DNA of 64,000 bases from Saccharicrinis sp963667815 (GTDB lineage Bacteria; Bacteroidota; Bacteroidia; Bacteroidales; Marinilabiliaceae): the NCBI GenBank assembly GCA_963667815.1, contig OY764021.1. One strand, 5' to 3'. The notes beneath the pieces are model-generated. The model had not been told where the DNA came from and searched no databases. It saw only the letters and a program-made list of their open reading frames with translations. The translations under genes were made by a program, and so were the position numbers. Positions 18,461 to 27,783 of this stretch are shown piece by piece (the first letter of the stretch is position 1; each line of letters begins with the position of its first letter).

Positions 18461-19246
18461 ATGATAAAATTAATTGTATCGGATATGGATGGAACCTTGT
18501 TGAATGACGAAAAAGAGCTTTCTCCGAAGTTTCAGCAAGTGTATACTAAACTACAGGAGAAAGGAATAAAGTTTGTTGTTGCGAGTGGTAGACCATCCTA
18601 TTCTCTTGTGCCTCAGTTTAATTTTTTCAACCATAATATTCTTTTTATTTGTGATAATGGGGCTTTTATCAATATGGACGAGGAGCCAATTGTAGTAAAA
18701 CCTCTTGATATGTCTTTTGTACACTCAATTATTAAAGATGCCCGGGCTACAGAAGGGGTTTATATTACGGTTTGTGGTATGCATACTTCATACATTGAGA
18801 AGAGCCAGAAAGAATTTTTACCCGAAGCAAGTAAGTATTACAAAGGACTTGAAGTTGTTGATGATTTATTGGAATTAGATGAAACTATTTTAAAAATAGC
18901 ATTATTCGATAGTAAAACATGGAAAAATAATAGTTGGGAAATTTGGCAAAAGTATAACGAGCATTTAGCAATAGCGCCATCCAGCGATCAATGGATTGAT
19001 ATAATGCCAATAGAAGTTAATAAAGGAATGGCGCTAAAAATTGTACAGGAAAAGCTGGGTGTTTCTAATGATGAAACAATGGCGTTTGGTGATTATTTGA
19101 ATGATTTAGAGATGTTGAAAATGGCCAAATATAGTTATGCAATGGAAAATGCCCATCCTGATATAAAAAATATTGCTTCGTTTGTGGCTCCGGATAATAA
19201 TAAGGATGGAGTATTAAATACTATTGAAAAAGTAGTACTGGGTTAG
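18461..19246 (+). CDS. HAD-superfamily Cof-type phosphatase
   Basis: 261-aa cytoplasmic hydrolase. Motif I is SDMDGTLLN with catalytic D8 and D10, motif II lies in VVASGRPSYS, and motif IV is FGDYLNDLEM. This is the Cof/YbiV (type IIB cap) subfamily, which dephosphorylates sugar phosphates or cofactors; the substrate cannot be read from sequence. I chose the ATG at 18461 rather than an in-frame ATG at 18410 because the family begins MIKLIVSDMDG and the upstream start would overlap the DUF3810 gene by 47 bp. Confidence 0.9.
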   Translation: MIKLIVSDMDGTLLNDEKELSPKFQQVYTKLQEKGIKFVVASGRPSYSLVPQFNFFNHNILFICDNGAFINMDEEPIVVKPLDMSFVHSIIKDARATEGVYITVCGMHTSYIEKSQKEFLPEASKYYKGLEVVDDLLELDETILKIALFDSKTWKNNSWEIWQKYNEHLAIAPSSDQWIDIMPIEVNKGMALKIVQEKLGVSNDETMAFGDYLNDLEMLKMAKYSYAMENAHPDIKNIASFVAPDNNKDGVLNTIEKVVLG

Positions 19247-19276
19247 CTATGATGTAATTATTTTACTTCAAATGAG

Positions 19277-19304
19277 TTGCATTGAAAAATAATTGCTATC
19301 TTTG
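19277..19304 (+). promoter_or_regulatory. rpsP promoter
   Basis: TTG (19277-19279), 17-bp spacer, TATCTTTG (19297-19304), an exact Bacteroidota promoter. Its 3' end overlaps a perfect 14-bp palindrome TTTGCGGCCGCAAA (19301-19314), probably close to the transcription start. Confidence 0.75.
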
Positions 19305-19359
19305 CGGCCGCAAAACAGAGTTTTTGCAACATTTGTAAAACAAATAAAAATTTAAACAC

Positions 19360-19920
19360 ATGCCAGTAAAAATTAGATTAGCTAGGCACGGGCGTAAAAG
19401 AAACGCTTTCTACCACATTGTGGTAGCAGATAGCAGATCACCACGTGATGGTAAATACATTGAGCGTATTGGATCTTACAATCCAAACACAAATCCTGCT
19501 ACAGTCGATTTAAATTTCGATAAAGCATTAACTTGGTTAAGCAACGGAGCACAACCTACTGATACAGCAAGAGCAATTTTGTCGTATAAAGGTGTTTTAA
19601 TGAAAAAACACTTATTAGATGGTGTTAAAAAAGGTGCTTTCGATGAGGCTGAAGCTGAAAAAAGATTTAATGCTTGGTTAACTGAAAAGCAAGCTAAAGT
19701 TCAAGCTAAGATTGACGGTCTTGATGGTAAAGCTGCTGAAGCTGCAAAAGCAAATCTTGAACGTGAAGCTAAAATTAACAGCGAAAGAGCTGAAGCTATC
19801 GCTAAAAAGAATGCTGAATTAGCTGCTGAAGCTGAGGCTGCAACTGCTGAGGCTGCTGCTGAAGAAACAACAGAAGCTGAAGAAGCTACTGATGAGCCAG
19901 AAGCTCCTGCTGCTGAGTAA
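19360..19920 (+). CDS. rpsP: 30S ribosomal protein S16 with long C-terminal extension
   Basis: Small-subunit protein. Residues 1-85 are canonical S16 (MPVKIRLARHGRKRNAFYHI, then SPRDGKYIERIGSYNP and TDTARAILSYKGVL). The remaining 100 residues are a charged coiled coil and an Ala/Glu-rich acidic tail. The E. coli protein is about 82 aa; long forms like this 186-aa one are usual in Bacteroidota. rimM follows after a terminator, preserving the widespread rpsP-rimM pairing. Confidence 0.97.
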   Translation: MPVKIRLARHGRKRNAFYHIVVADSRSPRDGKYIERIGSYNPNTNPATVDLNFDKALTWLSNGAQPTDTARAILSYKGVLMKKHLLDGVKKGAFDEAEAEKRFNAWLTEKQAKVQAKIDGLDGKAAEAAKANLEREAKINSERAEAIAKKNAELAAEAEAATAEAAAEETTEAEEATDEPEAPAAE

Positions 19921-19961
19921 TTCAGAAAGAATTTGAGCATTTAATATAAATGCGAAGAAAT

Positions 19962-19993
19962 AAAAACCCTCATTGTAAAATGAGGGTTTTTTT
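19962..19993 (+). terminator. Terminator between rpsP and rimM
   Basis: Stem AAAACCCTCA (19963-19972) with TGAGGGTTTT (19981-19990), followed by U residues. It suggests rimM receives reduced read-through or has its own promoter. Confidence 0.85.
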
Positions 19994-20038
19994 GTATCTA
20001 ATATTTTATAATTTTATCAGTCCTAAATAATTGATATT

Positions 20039-20590
20039 ATGATTCAAAAAGAGCAGTGTGTAAAAGTGGGGTATATAGGTAAACCACACGGAGTTAAAGG
20101 AGAAATATCTGTTTCGTTATTTGATGGATTTTATAGCGAAGATTTCGATTCTGAATTTCTTTTACTGGATATTGATAATGGATTGGTTCCGTTTTTTATT
20201 GAATCATTGCGAGTTAAAGGAAGTAAAACATTATTGATCAAACTAGAGGATGTTGAAACTGAAGATAAAGCACGAGAACTTTCAGGATCGGAAGTGTATA
20301 CCGAGTCTGTAAAATCGAGCAAAGAGGATGATTTTCAGACTGTGGCATTTGTTGGATTTAAAGTAGTTGATCAAATAAAGGGAAATATTGGTGTTATCAC
20401 TGGTATTAATGAGATTTCAAATAATCCGCTATTTATAATTGATTGCGAGGGTGATGAAATTCTAATTCCAATTAATCCAGATTTTATTATTGCAGTTGAT
20501 GAACAAGATAAGACTATAGAAGTTAATTTACCTGAAGGCTTAGTTGATTTATATATCAATGATGAGGATAATGAAGAGGATGATTTCTAA
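20039..20590 (+). CDS. rimM: Ribosome maturation factor RimM
   Basis: Assists maturation of the 30S head by binding S19. The 183-aa protein has the N-terminal RimM beta barrel (VGYIGKPHGVKGEISV at residues 9-24) and the C-terminal PRC-barrel domain with GVITGINEISNNPLFIID and ILIPINPDFI. The GKPHGVKGE motif is diagnostic. It ends in an acidic tail. Its position after rpsP is the common bacterial arrangement. Confidence 0.96.
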   Translation: MIQKEQCVKVGYIGKPHGVKGEISVSLFDGFYSEDFDSEFLLLDIDNGLVPFFIESLRVKGSKTLLIKLEDVETEDKARELSGSEVYTESVKSSKEDDFQTVAFVGFKVVDQIKGNIGVITGINEISNNPLFIIDCEGDEILIPINPDFIIAVDEQDKTIEVNLPEGLVDLYINDEDNEEDDF

Positions 20591-20703
20591 CTTTGATAAA
20601 ACTCCTTAATTTATATTATAAATTCTTTTCCCTTTCCTATTCGTTGTATGATTCTAACTATTAATAATTTTATCAGGGACAAAATGAATCTTTGGTACTA
20701 ATA

Positions 20704-22383
20704 ATGATAGGTGAATCCATAAGAACAGCATTTAAATATTTAAGTATGGATAGCAATGGATTTATTGGCATGATAAAACATGCCTTACTTACTTATAAAA
20801 ATCAGCCTGCATTTACCGATTATGGAGGGGATACTTATTCTTTTCAACAGGTATCTGAACGTATTTATTGGATGCATCAGTTATTTGAAACCTGTGAAAT
20901 TAAAAAAGGAGATAGAATTGCCATAATAGGTCGTAATTTGAGTAACTATGCTGTAACCTATCTGGCCACAGTTTCTTATGGAGCTGTTGTAGTTCCTGTG
21001 TTACCCGATTTTGGAAGTAGTGAAATACATCATATTGTAAATCATTCTGAATCGAAACTATTATTTTCAACAGATAATATTTTTAATAAGATAGACGAAA
21101 GTAAGATGAAGGGATTAAAAGGTATTATTAGTATTGATACATTTAAACCCTTAGTGAATTGTTCTATTAATCTAAAGCACGAAGTTGATAAAATCTCTTT
21201 GAAAAAAGGAGTTACAGTAGAGCAAATAAAATTTGCAGATATAGGAGCAGATGAGTTAATGGTGTTGTCTTATACATCAGGAACATCAGGTTTTTCAAAA
21301 GGCGTAATGCTTCCACACAGAAGTATTTGGTCTAATGTGTTTTTTGCTCAGGAAAATTTAAAGTTAGAACCTGGTAACAGAATTGTATCTTTTCTACCAT
21401 TAGCACATGCTTATGGTTGTTTGTTTGAATTTTTATGGCCGTTTACAGTAGGATGCGATATTACTTTTTTGAGTCGCACACCTTCTCCTAAAATAATAAC
21501 AGAAGCATTTCAAAAAGTTAAACCACATCTGATATTATCGGTACCATTAATACTAGAAAAGATATTTAAAAAAAGAATTGCACCAGCGTTGGAAAAAACA
21601 ACTGTAAAAACGATTAGTAAGATACCCCTTTTAAATCAGGTAGTATTTCAAAAGGTTAAAAAACAATTGTTAGAAGTTTTTGGTGGAACATTTCAACAGA
21701 TTGTAATTGGCGGTGCTGCTTTAAATAAAGATGTTGAGGATTTTTTACGAAAGATTGGTTTTCCTTTTACCATTGGCTATGGTATGACCGAGTGCGGTCC
21801 ACTTATTAGTTATGAAGTGTTTAATAAAACAATGCCTCGATCGGCTGGTAAATTGGTAGATAGGATGGAAGTGAAAATTGATTCCGAAGATCCATTTAAA
21901 CAAGTAGGTGAGATTCTTGTTAAAGGTACAAATCTCATGTTAGGTTATTACAAAAATAAGGATGCAACGGATGCGGTTTTTGATAATGAAGGATGGTTGC
22001 ATACAGGAGATTTAGGGGTGTTAGATGAAAATAACTTCATTTATATTAAAGGTCGTAGCAAGAATATGATATTAAGTGGCTCAGGCCAGAATATATATCC
22101 GGAAGAAATAGAGGCCAGGTTAAATAATATGGATTATGTGCAGGAATGTTTGGTGCGAGATATGGGAGAAGGAAAACTTGAGGCGCTAGTTTATCCTGAT
22201 TTTGAATTGGCTGATTCAGAAGGTATAAGTGAAGCTGAGTTGAAAAACAAAATACAGCAGTTAAAGTCGTTGGTTAATAAAGAATTACCAGCCTATATGA
22301 ATTTGGCAAAAGTTGCTTATTATCCTGAAGAGTTTGATAAAACCCCTAAAAAGAGTATTAAAAGATACAAGTACATTAAGTAA
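20704..22383 (+). CDS. AMP-binding long-chain fatty acid-CoA ligase family protein
   Basis: 559 aa. Activates a carboxylic acid through an acyl-adenylate. Motifs in order: P-loop YTSGTSGFSKGV near residue 190, FLPLAHAYG, GYGMTECGPLIS, GWLHTGDLG and the C-terminal lysine region TPKKSIKRYKYIK. It most resembles long-chain acyl-CoA synthetases, but chain length cannot be judged. I use the ATG at 20704 (MIGESIRTAF); a TTG four codons upstream is less likely. pdxB begins 6 bp after the stop, so the two are probably co-transcribed, without obvious functional connection. Confidence 0.87.
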   Translation: MIGESIRTAFKYLSMDSNGFIGMIKHALLTYKNQPAFTDYGGDTYSFQQVSERIYWMHQLFETCEIKKGDRIAIIGRNLSNYAVTYLATVSYGAVVVPVLPDFGSSEIHHIVNHSESKLLFSTDNIFNKIDESKMKGLKGIISIDTFKPLVNCSINLKHEVDKISLKKGVTVEQIKFADIGADELMVLSYTSGTSGFSKGVMLPHRSIWSNVFFAQENLKLEPGNRIVSFLPLAHAYGCLFEFLWPFTVGCDITFLSRTPSPKIITEAFQKVKPHLILSVPLILEKIFKKRIAPALEKTTVKTISKIPLLNQVVFQKVKKQLLEVFGGTFQQIVIGGAALNKDVEDFLRKIGFPFTIGYGMTECGPLISYEVFNKTMPRSAGKLVDRMEVKIDSEDPFKQVGEILVKGTNLMLGYYKNKDATDAVFDNEGWLHTGDLGVLDENNFIYIKGRSKNMILSGSGQNIYPEEIEARLNNMDYVQECLVRDMGEGKLEALVYPDFELADSEGISEAELKNKIQQLKSLVNKELPAYMNLAKVAYYPEEFDKTPKKSIKRYKYIK

Positions 22384-22389
22384 ATATAC

Positions 22390-23526
22390 ATGCTTAAAAT
22401 TATTGCAGATGATAAAATCCCCTTTTTAGAAGGGGTGTTGGAACCTTATGCAAATGTATTTTATGTTGCAGGTTCAAAAACTACTGATGAATTAGTAAGG
22501 GATGCAGATGCCTTGATTACAAGAACACGTACCAAGTGTAACAAATCATTGTTAGAAGGAAGTAATGTTAAAATGATTGCCACAGCAACAATAGGGTTTG
22601 ATCATATTGATACAACTTACTGTGCTGATAATAGTATTCAATGGGTAAATGCTCCAGGTTGTAACTCAGGTTCTGTGAAGCAATATGTTGCTTCTGCACT
22701 TGCGATATTAGCTAAAAAAAAGAATTACAATTTTAATGATATTACAATAGGTATAGTAGGTGTTGGTAACGTTGGCTCAAAGGTAAAAGATTTGTCTGAA
22801 GCTTTGGGGTTAAATGTATTGCTAAATGATCCACCGAGGGCTAAAGTTGAAGATTCAGATGAGTTTGTTGATCTTAAAACAATACAGGAAGAAGCTGATA
22901 TTATTACCTTTCATGTTCCATTACAAAAAGAAGGTGAGCATAGAACTTACCACATAGCTGATGATGACTTTTTTAATTCATGTAAGAGCCATGTTGTAAT
23001 TATAAACTCTTCAAGAGGTGAGGTGGTGGATAATAAGGCTTTATTAGAAGCTTTAAATGATAAAGTTATAGGAGATGCCGTCCTTGATGTATGGGAAAAT
23101 GAGCCAGATATTGATAATGACTTGCTGAATAAAACAATTATTGCTACGCCACATATTGCCGGATATTCTGTTGATGGAAAGGCTAATGGAACAGCAATGA
23201 GTGTTCAGGCGATCAGCGAGAAATTTAATTTACCCTTAACCGAGTGGTATCCTGAGGAGCTTCCTTTACCACAGCATGAGCTGATTAAAATAGATGGAGC
23301 TGATAAAACGGATCAGGAAATTTTAATTGAGGCAATATTGCATACTTTCAATATACTAGATGATGATAATAGGATGAGGATGCATCCGGAAGAGTTTGAA
23401 AAGCAAAGAGGCTCATATCCTATGCGCCGGGAATTTGGTGCATATAGAATAGAATTAAGAAACAGTTCAAAATTTATAGTGGAATCATTGAACAAAATAG
23501 GTTTTACCACTGTTGAATTAATCTGA
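22390..23526 (+). CDS. pdxB: 4-phosphoerythronate dehydrogenase
   Basis: NAD-dependent oxidation of 4-phosphoerythronate in the DXP-independent branch of pyridoxal phosphate synthesis. The 378-aa protein belongs to the D-2-hydroxyacid dehydrogenases: NAD-binding GIVGVGNVGSKV, INSSRGEVVDNKALL, DVWENEPDID and catalytic histidine in TPHIAGYSVDGKANGT. The last motif and the extra C-terminal PdxB dimerisation domain distinguish it from SerA. Confidence 0.92.
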   Translation: MLKIIADDKIPFLEGVLEPYANVFYVAGSKTTDELVRDADALITRTRTKCNKSLLEGSNVKMIATATIGFDHIDTTYCADNSIQWVNAPGCNSGSVKQYVASALAILAKKKNYNFNDITIGIVGVGNVGSKVKDLSEALGLNVLLNDPPRAKVEDSDEFVDLKTIQEEADIITFHVPLQKEGEHRTYHIADDDFFNSCKSHVVIINSSRGEVVDNKALLEALNDKVIGDAVLDVWENEPDIDNDLLNKTIIATPHIAGYSVDGKANGTAMSVQAISEKFNLPLTEWYPEELPLPQHELIKIDGADKTDQEILIEAILHTFNILDDDNRMRMHPEEFEKQRGSYPMRREFGAYRIELRNSSKFIVESLNKIGFTTVELI

Positions 23527-23608
23527 TAGGAATAGATATTGCTATAGATATTAAAGTACCTTTATAATAGTTTTTATTTAAAGGTAAAGGATTTTTAATA
23601 AAGTAAAA

Positions 23609-25060
23609 ATGGATAAAAAAGCAAACATAGGATTAATAGGTTTAGCTGTTATGGGCGAAAACCTTGTATTAAATATGGAAAGTAAAGGCTACACAGTAGC
23701 TGTATATAATAGAACCACTGAAAAAGTAGATAAATTTATTAACGGAAGAGGTGCAGGAAAAAACTTTATTGGCACGCATTCAATTAAGGAACTTGTAGAA
23801 TCTTTAGAGCGTCCAAGAAAAGTTATGATGCTAGTTAAAGCAGGAGCAGCAGTAGATGCTTTAATTGACCAGGTTATTCCGTTTCTAGAAGAGGGGGACA
23901 TCATCATTGATGGAGGAAACTCTCATTACCCTGATTCAATCAGAAGAACAAAATATGTTGAAGAGAAAGGCTTGTTGTATGTTGGTTCTGGAGTTTCAGG
24001 AGGTGAGGAAGGTGCGCTTACAGGTCCTTCTTTAATGCCGGGTGGTTCAGATAAGGCATGGCCATTTATTAAGGATATTTTCCAAAATATTAGTGCTAAA
24101 GTTGAAAATAATGTTCCTTGTTGTGATTGGGTTGGACAAGATGGAGCGGGCCATTTTGTTAAAATGGTGCATAATGGTATTGAGTATGGAGATATGCAGT
24201 TAATTAGTGAGGCCTACCATATTATGAAAGATTATGTAGGATTGTCACATGATGAGATGTATGAAATATTTGACGAGTGGAATAAGGGTGATTTGGATAG
24301 TTATCTGATTGAGATTACTCGTGATATTATGGGCTATAAAGAAGAGGGTAAGCCTTTAGTTGAAAATATTCTTGATGCTGCAGGTCAAAAAGGAACTGGT
24401 AAATGGACTGGAATTTCAGCTTTGGATTTGGGTGTACCTTTGACTTTAATTGGAGAGTCTGTTTTTGCTCGTTGCCTTTCTGCACAAAAAGAGGAACGAG
24501 TTGAGGCTTCAAAAGTATTGGGTTCACCTATTAAGCAGTACGATGGAGATAAAAAGCAGTTTGTAAAATACATTAAGGATGCTCTATTCGCTTCAAAAAT
24601 AGTTTCTTACGCACAGGGATATGTATTAATGCGAGAAGCTGCTAAAGAAAATAAATGGGACCTAAATTATGGTGGTATTGCTTTAATGTGGCGAGGAGGA
24701 TGTATTATTCGATCTGTATTTTTAGGTAAAATAAAAGAGGCTTTTGATAACAATCCCGAATTACCAAATTTATTGTTAGATCCATATTTTAAAGAAAAGA
24801 TAAATAATGCCATTGAAGGCTGGCGTCAGGTTGTAGCTCATTCTGTATTAAGTGGTATTCCTGTTCCAACATTTTCAAGTGCATTGAGTTACTTTGATGG
24901 TTACAGAACAGAAAAACTACCAGCAAATCTATTACAGGCACAGAGAGATTATTTTGGTGCGCATACTTACGAAAGAGTTGATAAGCCAAGAGGTGAATAT
25001 TTTCATACAAACTGGACTGGAAGAGGTGGAGATACTGCTTCTACGACTTATGATGTATAA
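23609..25060 (+). CDS. gnd: 6-phosphogluconate dehydrogenase, decarboxylating
   Basis: Oxidises 6-phosphogluconate to ribulose 5-phosphate with CO2 and NADPH in the pentose phosphate pathway. The 483-aa length matches the long dimeric form. Motifs: IGLAVMGENLVLNMESKGY with cofactor-binding N33 R34 T35 in VYNRT, the GSGVSGGEEGALTGPSLMPGG segment, catalytic K in GHFVKMVHNGIEYGDMQ, and the C-terminal YRTEKLPANLLQAQRDYFGAHTYER. Single gene with a strong terminator. Confidence 0.98.
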   Translation: MDKKANIGLIGLAVMGENLVLNMESKGYTVAVYNRTTEKVDKFINGRGAGKNFIGTHSIKELVESLERPRKVMMLVKAGAAVDALIDQVIPFLEEGDIIIDGGNSHYPDSIRRTKYVEEKGLLYVGSGVSGGEEGALTGPSLMPGGSDKAWPFIKDIFQNISAKVENNVPCCDWVGQDGAGHFVKMVHNGIEYGDMQLISEAYHIMKDYVGLSHDEMYEIFDEWNKGDLDSYLIEITRDIMGYKEEGKPLVENILDAAGQKGTGKWTGISALDLGVPLTLIGESVFARCLSAQKEERVEASKVLGSPIKQYDGDKKQFVKYIKDALFASKIVSYAQGYVLMREAAKENKWDLNYGGIALMWRGGCIIRSVFLGKIKEAFDNNPELPNLLLDPYFKEKINNAIEGWRQVVAHSVLSGIPVPTFSSALSYFDGYRTEKLPANLLQAQRDYFGAHTYERVDKPRGEYFHTNWTGRGGDTASTTYDV

Positions 25061-25083
25061 GATTATTTGCAAATGATATAAAC

Positions 25084-25117
25084 AAGAAAAGCTGCATATA
25101 TTTGCAGCTTTTCTTAT
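25084..25117. terminator. Bidirectional terminator between convergent gnd and hom
   Basis: Perfect 13-bp stem AAGAAAAGCTGCA / TGCAGCTTTTCTT (25084-25096 with 25103-25115). The stem ends are U-rich when read in either direction, so it can serve gnd on the plus strand and the homoserine dehydrogenase gene on the minus strand. Confidence 0.85.
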
Positions 25118-25147
25118 TTAAAGTCATTTCTGATATTGCAATCAGAT

Positions 25148-26347
25148 CTAATAATTTAATGTTTTTCTTGTTACGGCAATAAAGATATCCATACTTCTTA
25201 ATTCATCTTTTAAAGCCATTAAATCTTTTATTTTAATAAGACCTATCTTGTAATTATATTCAGGTCCATTGTACTCTTCAGAAATAGAATCGAAATTAAA
25301 TTTCTTAAGATCTTCATCTTTTTTATAGCGTAGATAAATTTCAATTATTACATCTTTTTCATATTCAAATGAACTGTAATAATTCATTTTTTTATATTCA
25401 TATCTATAATCATGAGCAATGGCAGTAATATCTGATAAAACAGCTGAACCTGTAGGATGGCCACCAGCTCCTTTTCCAAACATAAATTGCTTGTCATAAG
25501 CTAGTCCTTTTATAACTACACCATTAAATTCATCTTCTACATTGTAAATGTATTTATCTCTTTTAACCAAGCGAGGTAAAACAAATAAAGATATTTTGTT
25601 TTTCTCAAGTTTTTCAACTTGACCTACTAACTTAATTTTATAGTCTTTTTCTTTTGCATATTGAATATCAAAATCAGAAATGTTTGATATTCCATAATGC
25701 AGTACATCTTTGGGGTTAACTACTGTTCCAAAACTATGAGCAGTTAAAATAATTAACTTGAATAAAGAGTCAAATCCATCTACATCAAAACTTGGATCAG
25801 CCTCAGCAAAACCAAGTTCCTGGGCTTCTTTAAGTGCAGAATTATAATCTTTATTGTGATCAAATATTTTAGACAGAATATAATTGGAAGAACCGTTTAG
25901 GATTCCAGTTACAGAAAGAAGCAGGTCGTTATCATAGTATTCCTCCAGATTGCGGATTACTGGAATGCTACCACAAGCCGAAGCTTCGTATAATAATGAT
26001 ACATTCTTTTCTTTCTGAATTTTAATTAATTCTTCAAGATTTTCAGCAATCATTTTTTTATTAGCAGAAACAACATCTTTTCCGTTTAAAAGAGATTTTT
26101 TTACAATGTGATAAGCTTCATCAGCATCAGATATTAATTCTACTACAAGGTTAATTTCATCATTGTTTAAAATCTCATCAGGAGTGTAGCAAAATAGTTC
26201 TTCCGGAAGACTTCGTTTCTTTTTGTTTTTTACACAAATACTTAAGATTTCTGCATCTAAAGCCGGACTTTTTTGAAGTACGTCATATAATCCTTGTCCT
26301 ACTACTCCAAATCCAATTAGTCCTATTTTTAATTTTTTCTTCATCAT
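25148..26347 (-). CDS. hom: Homoserine dehydrogenase
   Basis: NAD(P)-dependent reduction of aspartate semialdehyde to homoserine, the branch to Met and Thr. From the ATG at 26347 it is 399 aa: cofactor-binding GLIGFGVVGQGLYDVL, VSANKKMIAE, GILNGSSNYILSKI and the catalytic region QELGFAEADPSFDVDGFD. It is monofunctional (no aspartokinase domain). An in-frame ATG at 26428 would add 27 residues encoded by the upstream terminator hairpin, so I reject it. It lies downstream of metY on the same strand. Confidence 0.93.
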   Translation of the reverse strand: MMKKKLKIGLIGFGVVGQGLYDVLQKSPALDAEILSICVKNKKKRSLPEELFCYTPDEILNNDEINLVVELISDADEAYHIVKKSLLNGKDVVSANKKMIAENLEELIKIQKEKNVSLLYEASACGSIPVIRNLEEYYDNDLLLSVTGILNGSSNYILSKIFDHNKDYNSALKEAQELGFAEADPSFDVDGFDSLFKLIILTAHSFGTVVNPKDVLHYGISNISDFDIQYAKEKDYKIKLVGQVEKLEKNKISLFVLPRLVKRDKYIYNVEDEFNGVVIKGLAYDKQFMFGKGAGGHPTGSAVLSDITAIAHDYRYEYKKMNYYSSFEYEKDVIIEIYLRYKKDEDLKKFNFDSISEEYNGPEYNYKIGLIKIKDLMALKDELRSMDIFIAVTRKTLNY

Positions 26348-26372
26348 CTTTGTTGATTGTTTGCCAGGCAAT

Positions 26373-26425
26373 AAAAAAATCCTGTTTAAACATTGCTCTT
26401 TTAATGAAGCAATGCAAAACAGGAT
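26373..26425 (-). terminator. Rho-independent terminator between metY and hom
   Basis: On the minus strand ATCCTGTTT (26425-26417) pairs with AAACAGGAT (26387-26379), and inside it CATTGCT pairs with AGCAATG around a 10-nt loop. A run of seven U follows (26379-26373). It ends only 25 nt before the hom start, leaving little room for a separate promoter, so hom expression may depend on read-through. Confidence 0.85.
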
Positions 26426-26435
26426 CATTAATCTT

Positions 26436-27734
26436 TTATTTCGATTTGCTAAAACCTTGTGTCAGGTCAGCTTTGATATCATCTACGTGTTCTATTCCAA
26501 CAGATAATCTTAATAATCCAGGTTCAACACCTGATGCTTTCTGTTCCTCAATACTTAATTGTTCATGAGTAGTTGTACTTGGATGTATGATCAGTGTTTT
26601 TGCATCACCAATGTTTGCAAGGTGACTGATCAGATCTAAACTTCCAATAAACTTATCAGCTCTTTCGTTGCCTCCTTTAATTTTAAAAGTTAGTACACCA
26701 CCAAAACCTTTTGTTAAGTATTTTTTAGCTAACGAATGATAAGGAGAACTTTCTAATCCCGGATAATTTACATATTCTACTTCAGGATGTTCTTCTAACC
26801 ATTGAGCCACTTTTAAGGTATTTTCAACAGTTCTGTCAACTCTTAGCGATAATGTTTCAAGACCCTGAAGTAATAAAAATGAATTAAAAGGGCTTAATGA
26901 AGGACCAAAATCTCGTAAACCTTCTACTCTACATCTGATTGCAAAAGCTATGTTTCCGAAAGGACCTCCTTCACCAAATACTTCCCAAAAATTTAATCCA
27001 TGATAACTTTCACTAGGTTCAGATATAGAAGGAAATTTACCATTACCCCAATTGAAATTTCCACCATCTACAATTACTCCACCAATAGAAGTACCATGAC
27101 CTCCAATCCATTTTGTTGCAGATTCAACCACAACATTTGCTCCATGCTCCAATGGACGGAACAAATAACCACCAGCACCAAAAGTATTGTCAACAATTAA
27201 TGGAATATCGTGTTTTTTAGCAATTGAAGCAATCTCTTCAAAGTCAGGAATATTGAAACGTGGGTTGCCAATTGTTTCCAGGTAAATAGCTTTAGTGTTT
27301 TCATCAATTTTTGATTCAAAATCTGCAGGATTATCTCCTTCAACAAATTTAACCTCAATACCAAGACGTTTGAACTGAACTTTAAATTGGTTGTATGTTC
27401 CACCATATAAATATGATGTTGAAACAAAGTTATCTCCAGCCTCAAGGATGTTGTTTATAGCAATAAATTGAGCAGCTTGTCCTGATGCTACAGCTAAAGC
27501 AGCTGCCCCACCTTCAAGTGCTGCAATTCGTTTTTCAAAAACGTCAGTAGTTGGATTTTGAATACGAGTGTATATGTTTCCAAACTCTTTTAAACCAAAT
27601 AAATTGGCTGCGTGATCTGCATCATTAAATACATACGATGAGGTTTGATAAATAGGAACAGCTCTTGAGTTCGTATCGGAATCAACCTGTTGACCAGCGT
27701 GTAACTGAAGTGTTTCAAATTTTAAGTCTGACAT
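26436..27734 (-). CDS. metY: O-acetylhomoserine sulfhydrylase (O-acetylhomoserine aminocarboxypropyltransferase)
   Basis: PLP enzyme that makes homocysteine directly from O-acetylhomoserine and sulfide. The 432-aa protein begins FETLQLHAGQQVDSDTNSRAVPIYQTSSY and carries the PLP-lysine motif ESATKWIGGHGTSIGG, typical of MetY rather than the shorter cystathionine synthase MetB. It is followed by a terminator and then homoserine dehydrogenase, linking precursor supply and sulfur incorporation. The usual partner metX is not in this window. A Met-rich leader ORF lies 107 bp upstream and probably controls it. Confidence 0.93.
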   Translation of the reverse strand: MSDLKFETLQLHAGQQVDSDTNSRAVPIYQTSSYVFNDADHAANLFGLKEFGNIYTRIQNPTTDVFEKRIAALEGGAAALAVASGQAAQFIAINNILEAGDNFVSTSYLYGGTYNQFKVQFKRLGIEVKFVEGDNPADFESKIDENTKAIYLETIGNPRFNIPDFEEIASIAKKHDIPLIVDNTFGAGGYLFRPLEHGANVVVESATKWIGGHGTSIGGVIVDGGNFNWGNGKFPSISEPSESYHGLNFWEVFGEGGPFGNIAFAIRCRVEGLRDFGPSLSPFNSFLLLQGLETLSLRVDRTVENTLKVAQWLEEHPEVEYVNYPGLESSPYHSLAKKYLTKGFGGVLTFKIKGGNERADKFIGSLDLISHLANIGDAKTLIIHPSTTTHEQLSIEEQKASGVEPGLLRLSVGIEHVDDIKADLTQGFSKSK

Positions 27735-27783
27735 GGTATAAAAGTTTAATTGAATAATCTACATTTCTTTCCTTAACAATGCC

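Noticed and set aside
20812..20819. TTTACCGA half-site as a third LytTR operator
   Set aside because: It lies inside the acyl-CoA ligase coding sequence, has no second repeat 21 bp away and no promoter element at +38.
23550..23590. Hairpin ACCTTTA / TAAAGGT upstream of gnd as a terminator or riboswitch
   Set aside because: Only 7 bp and AT-rich, with a long loop and no U-tract; likely chance in this base composition.
26348..26428. N-terminal extension of homoserine dehydrogenase to the ATG at 26428
   Set aside because: The extra codons would be encoded by the terminator hairpin after metY and are not part of the conserved protein, which begins MMKKKLKIGLIG.
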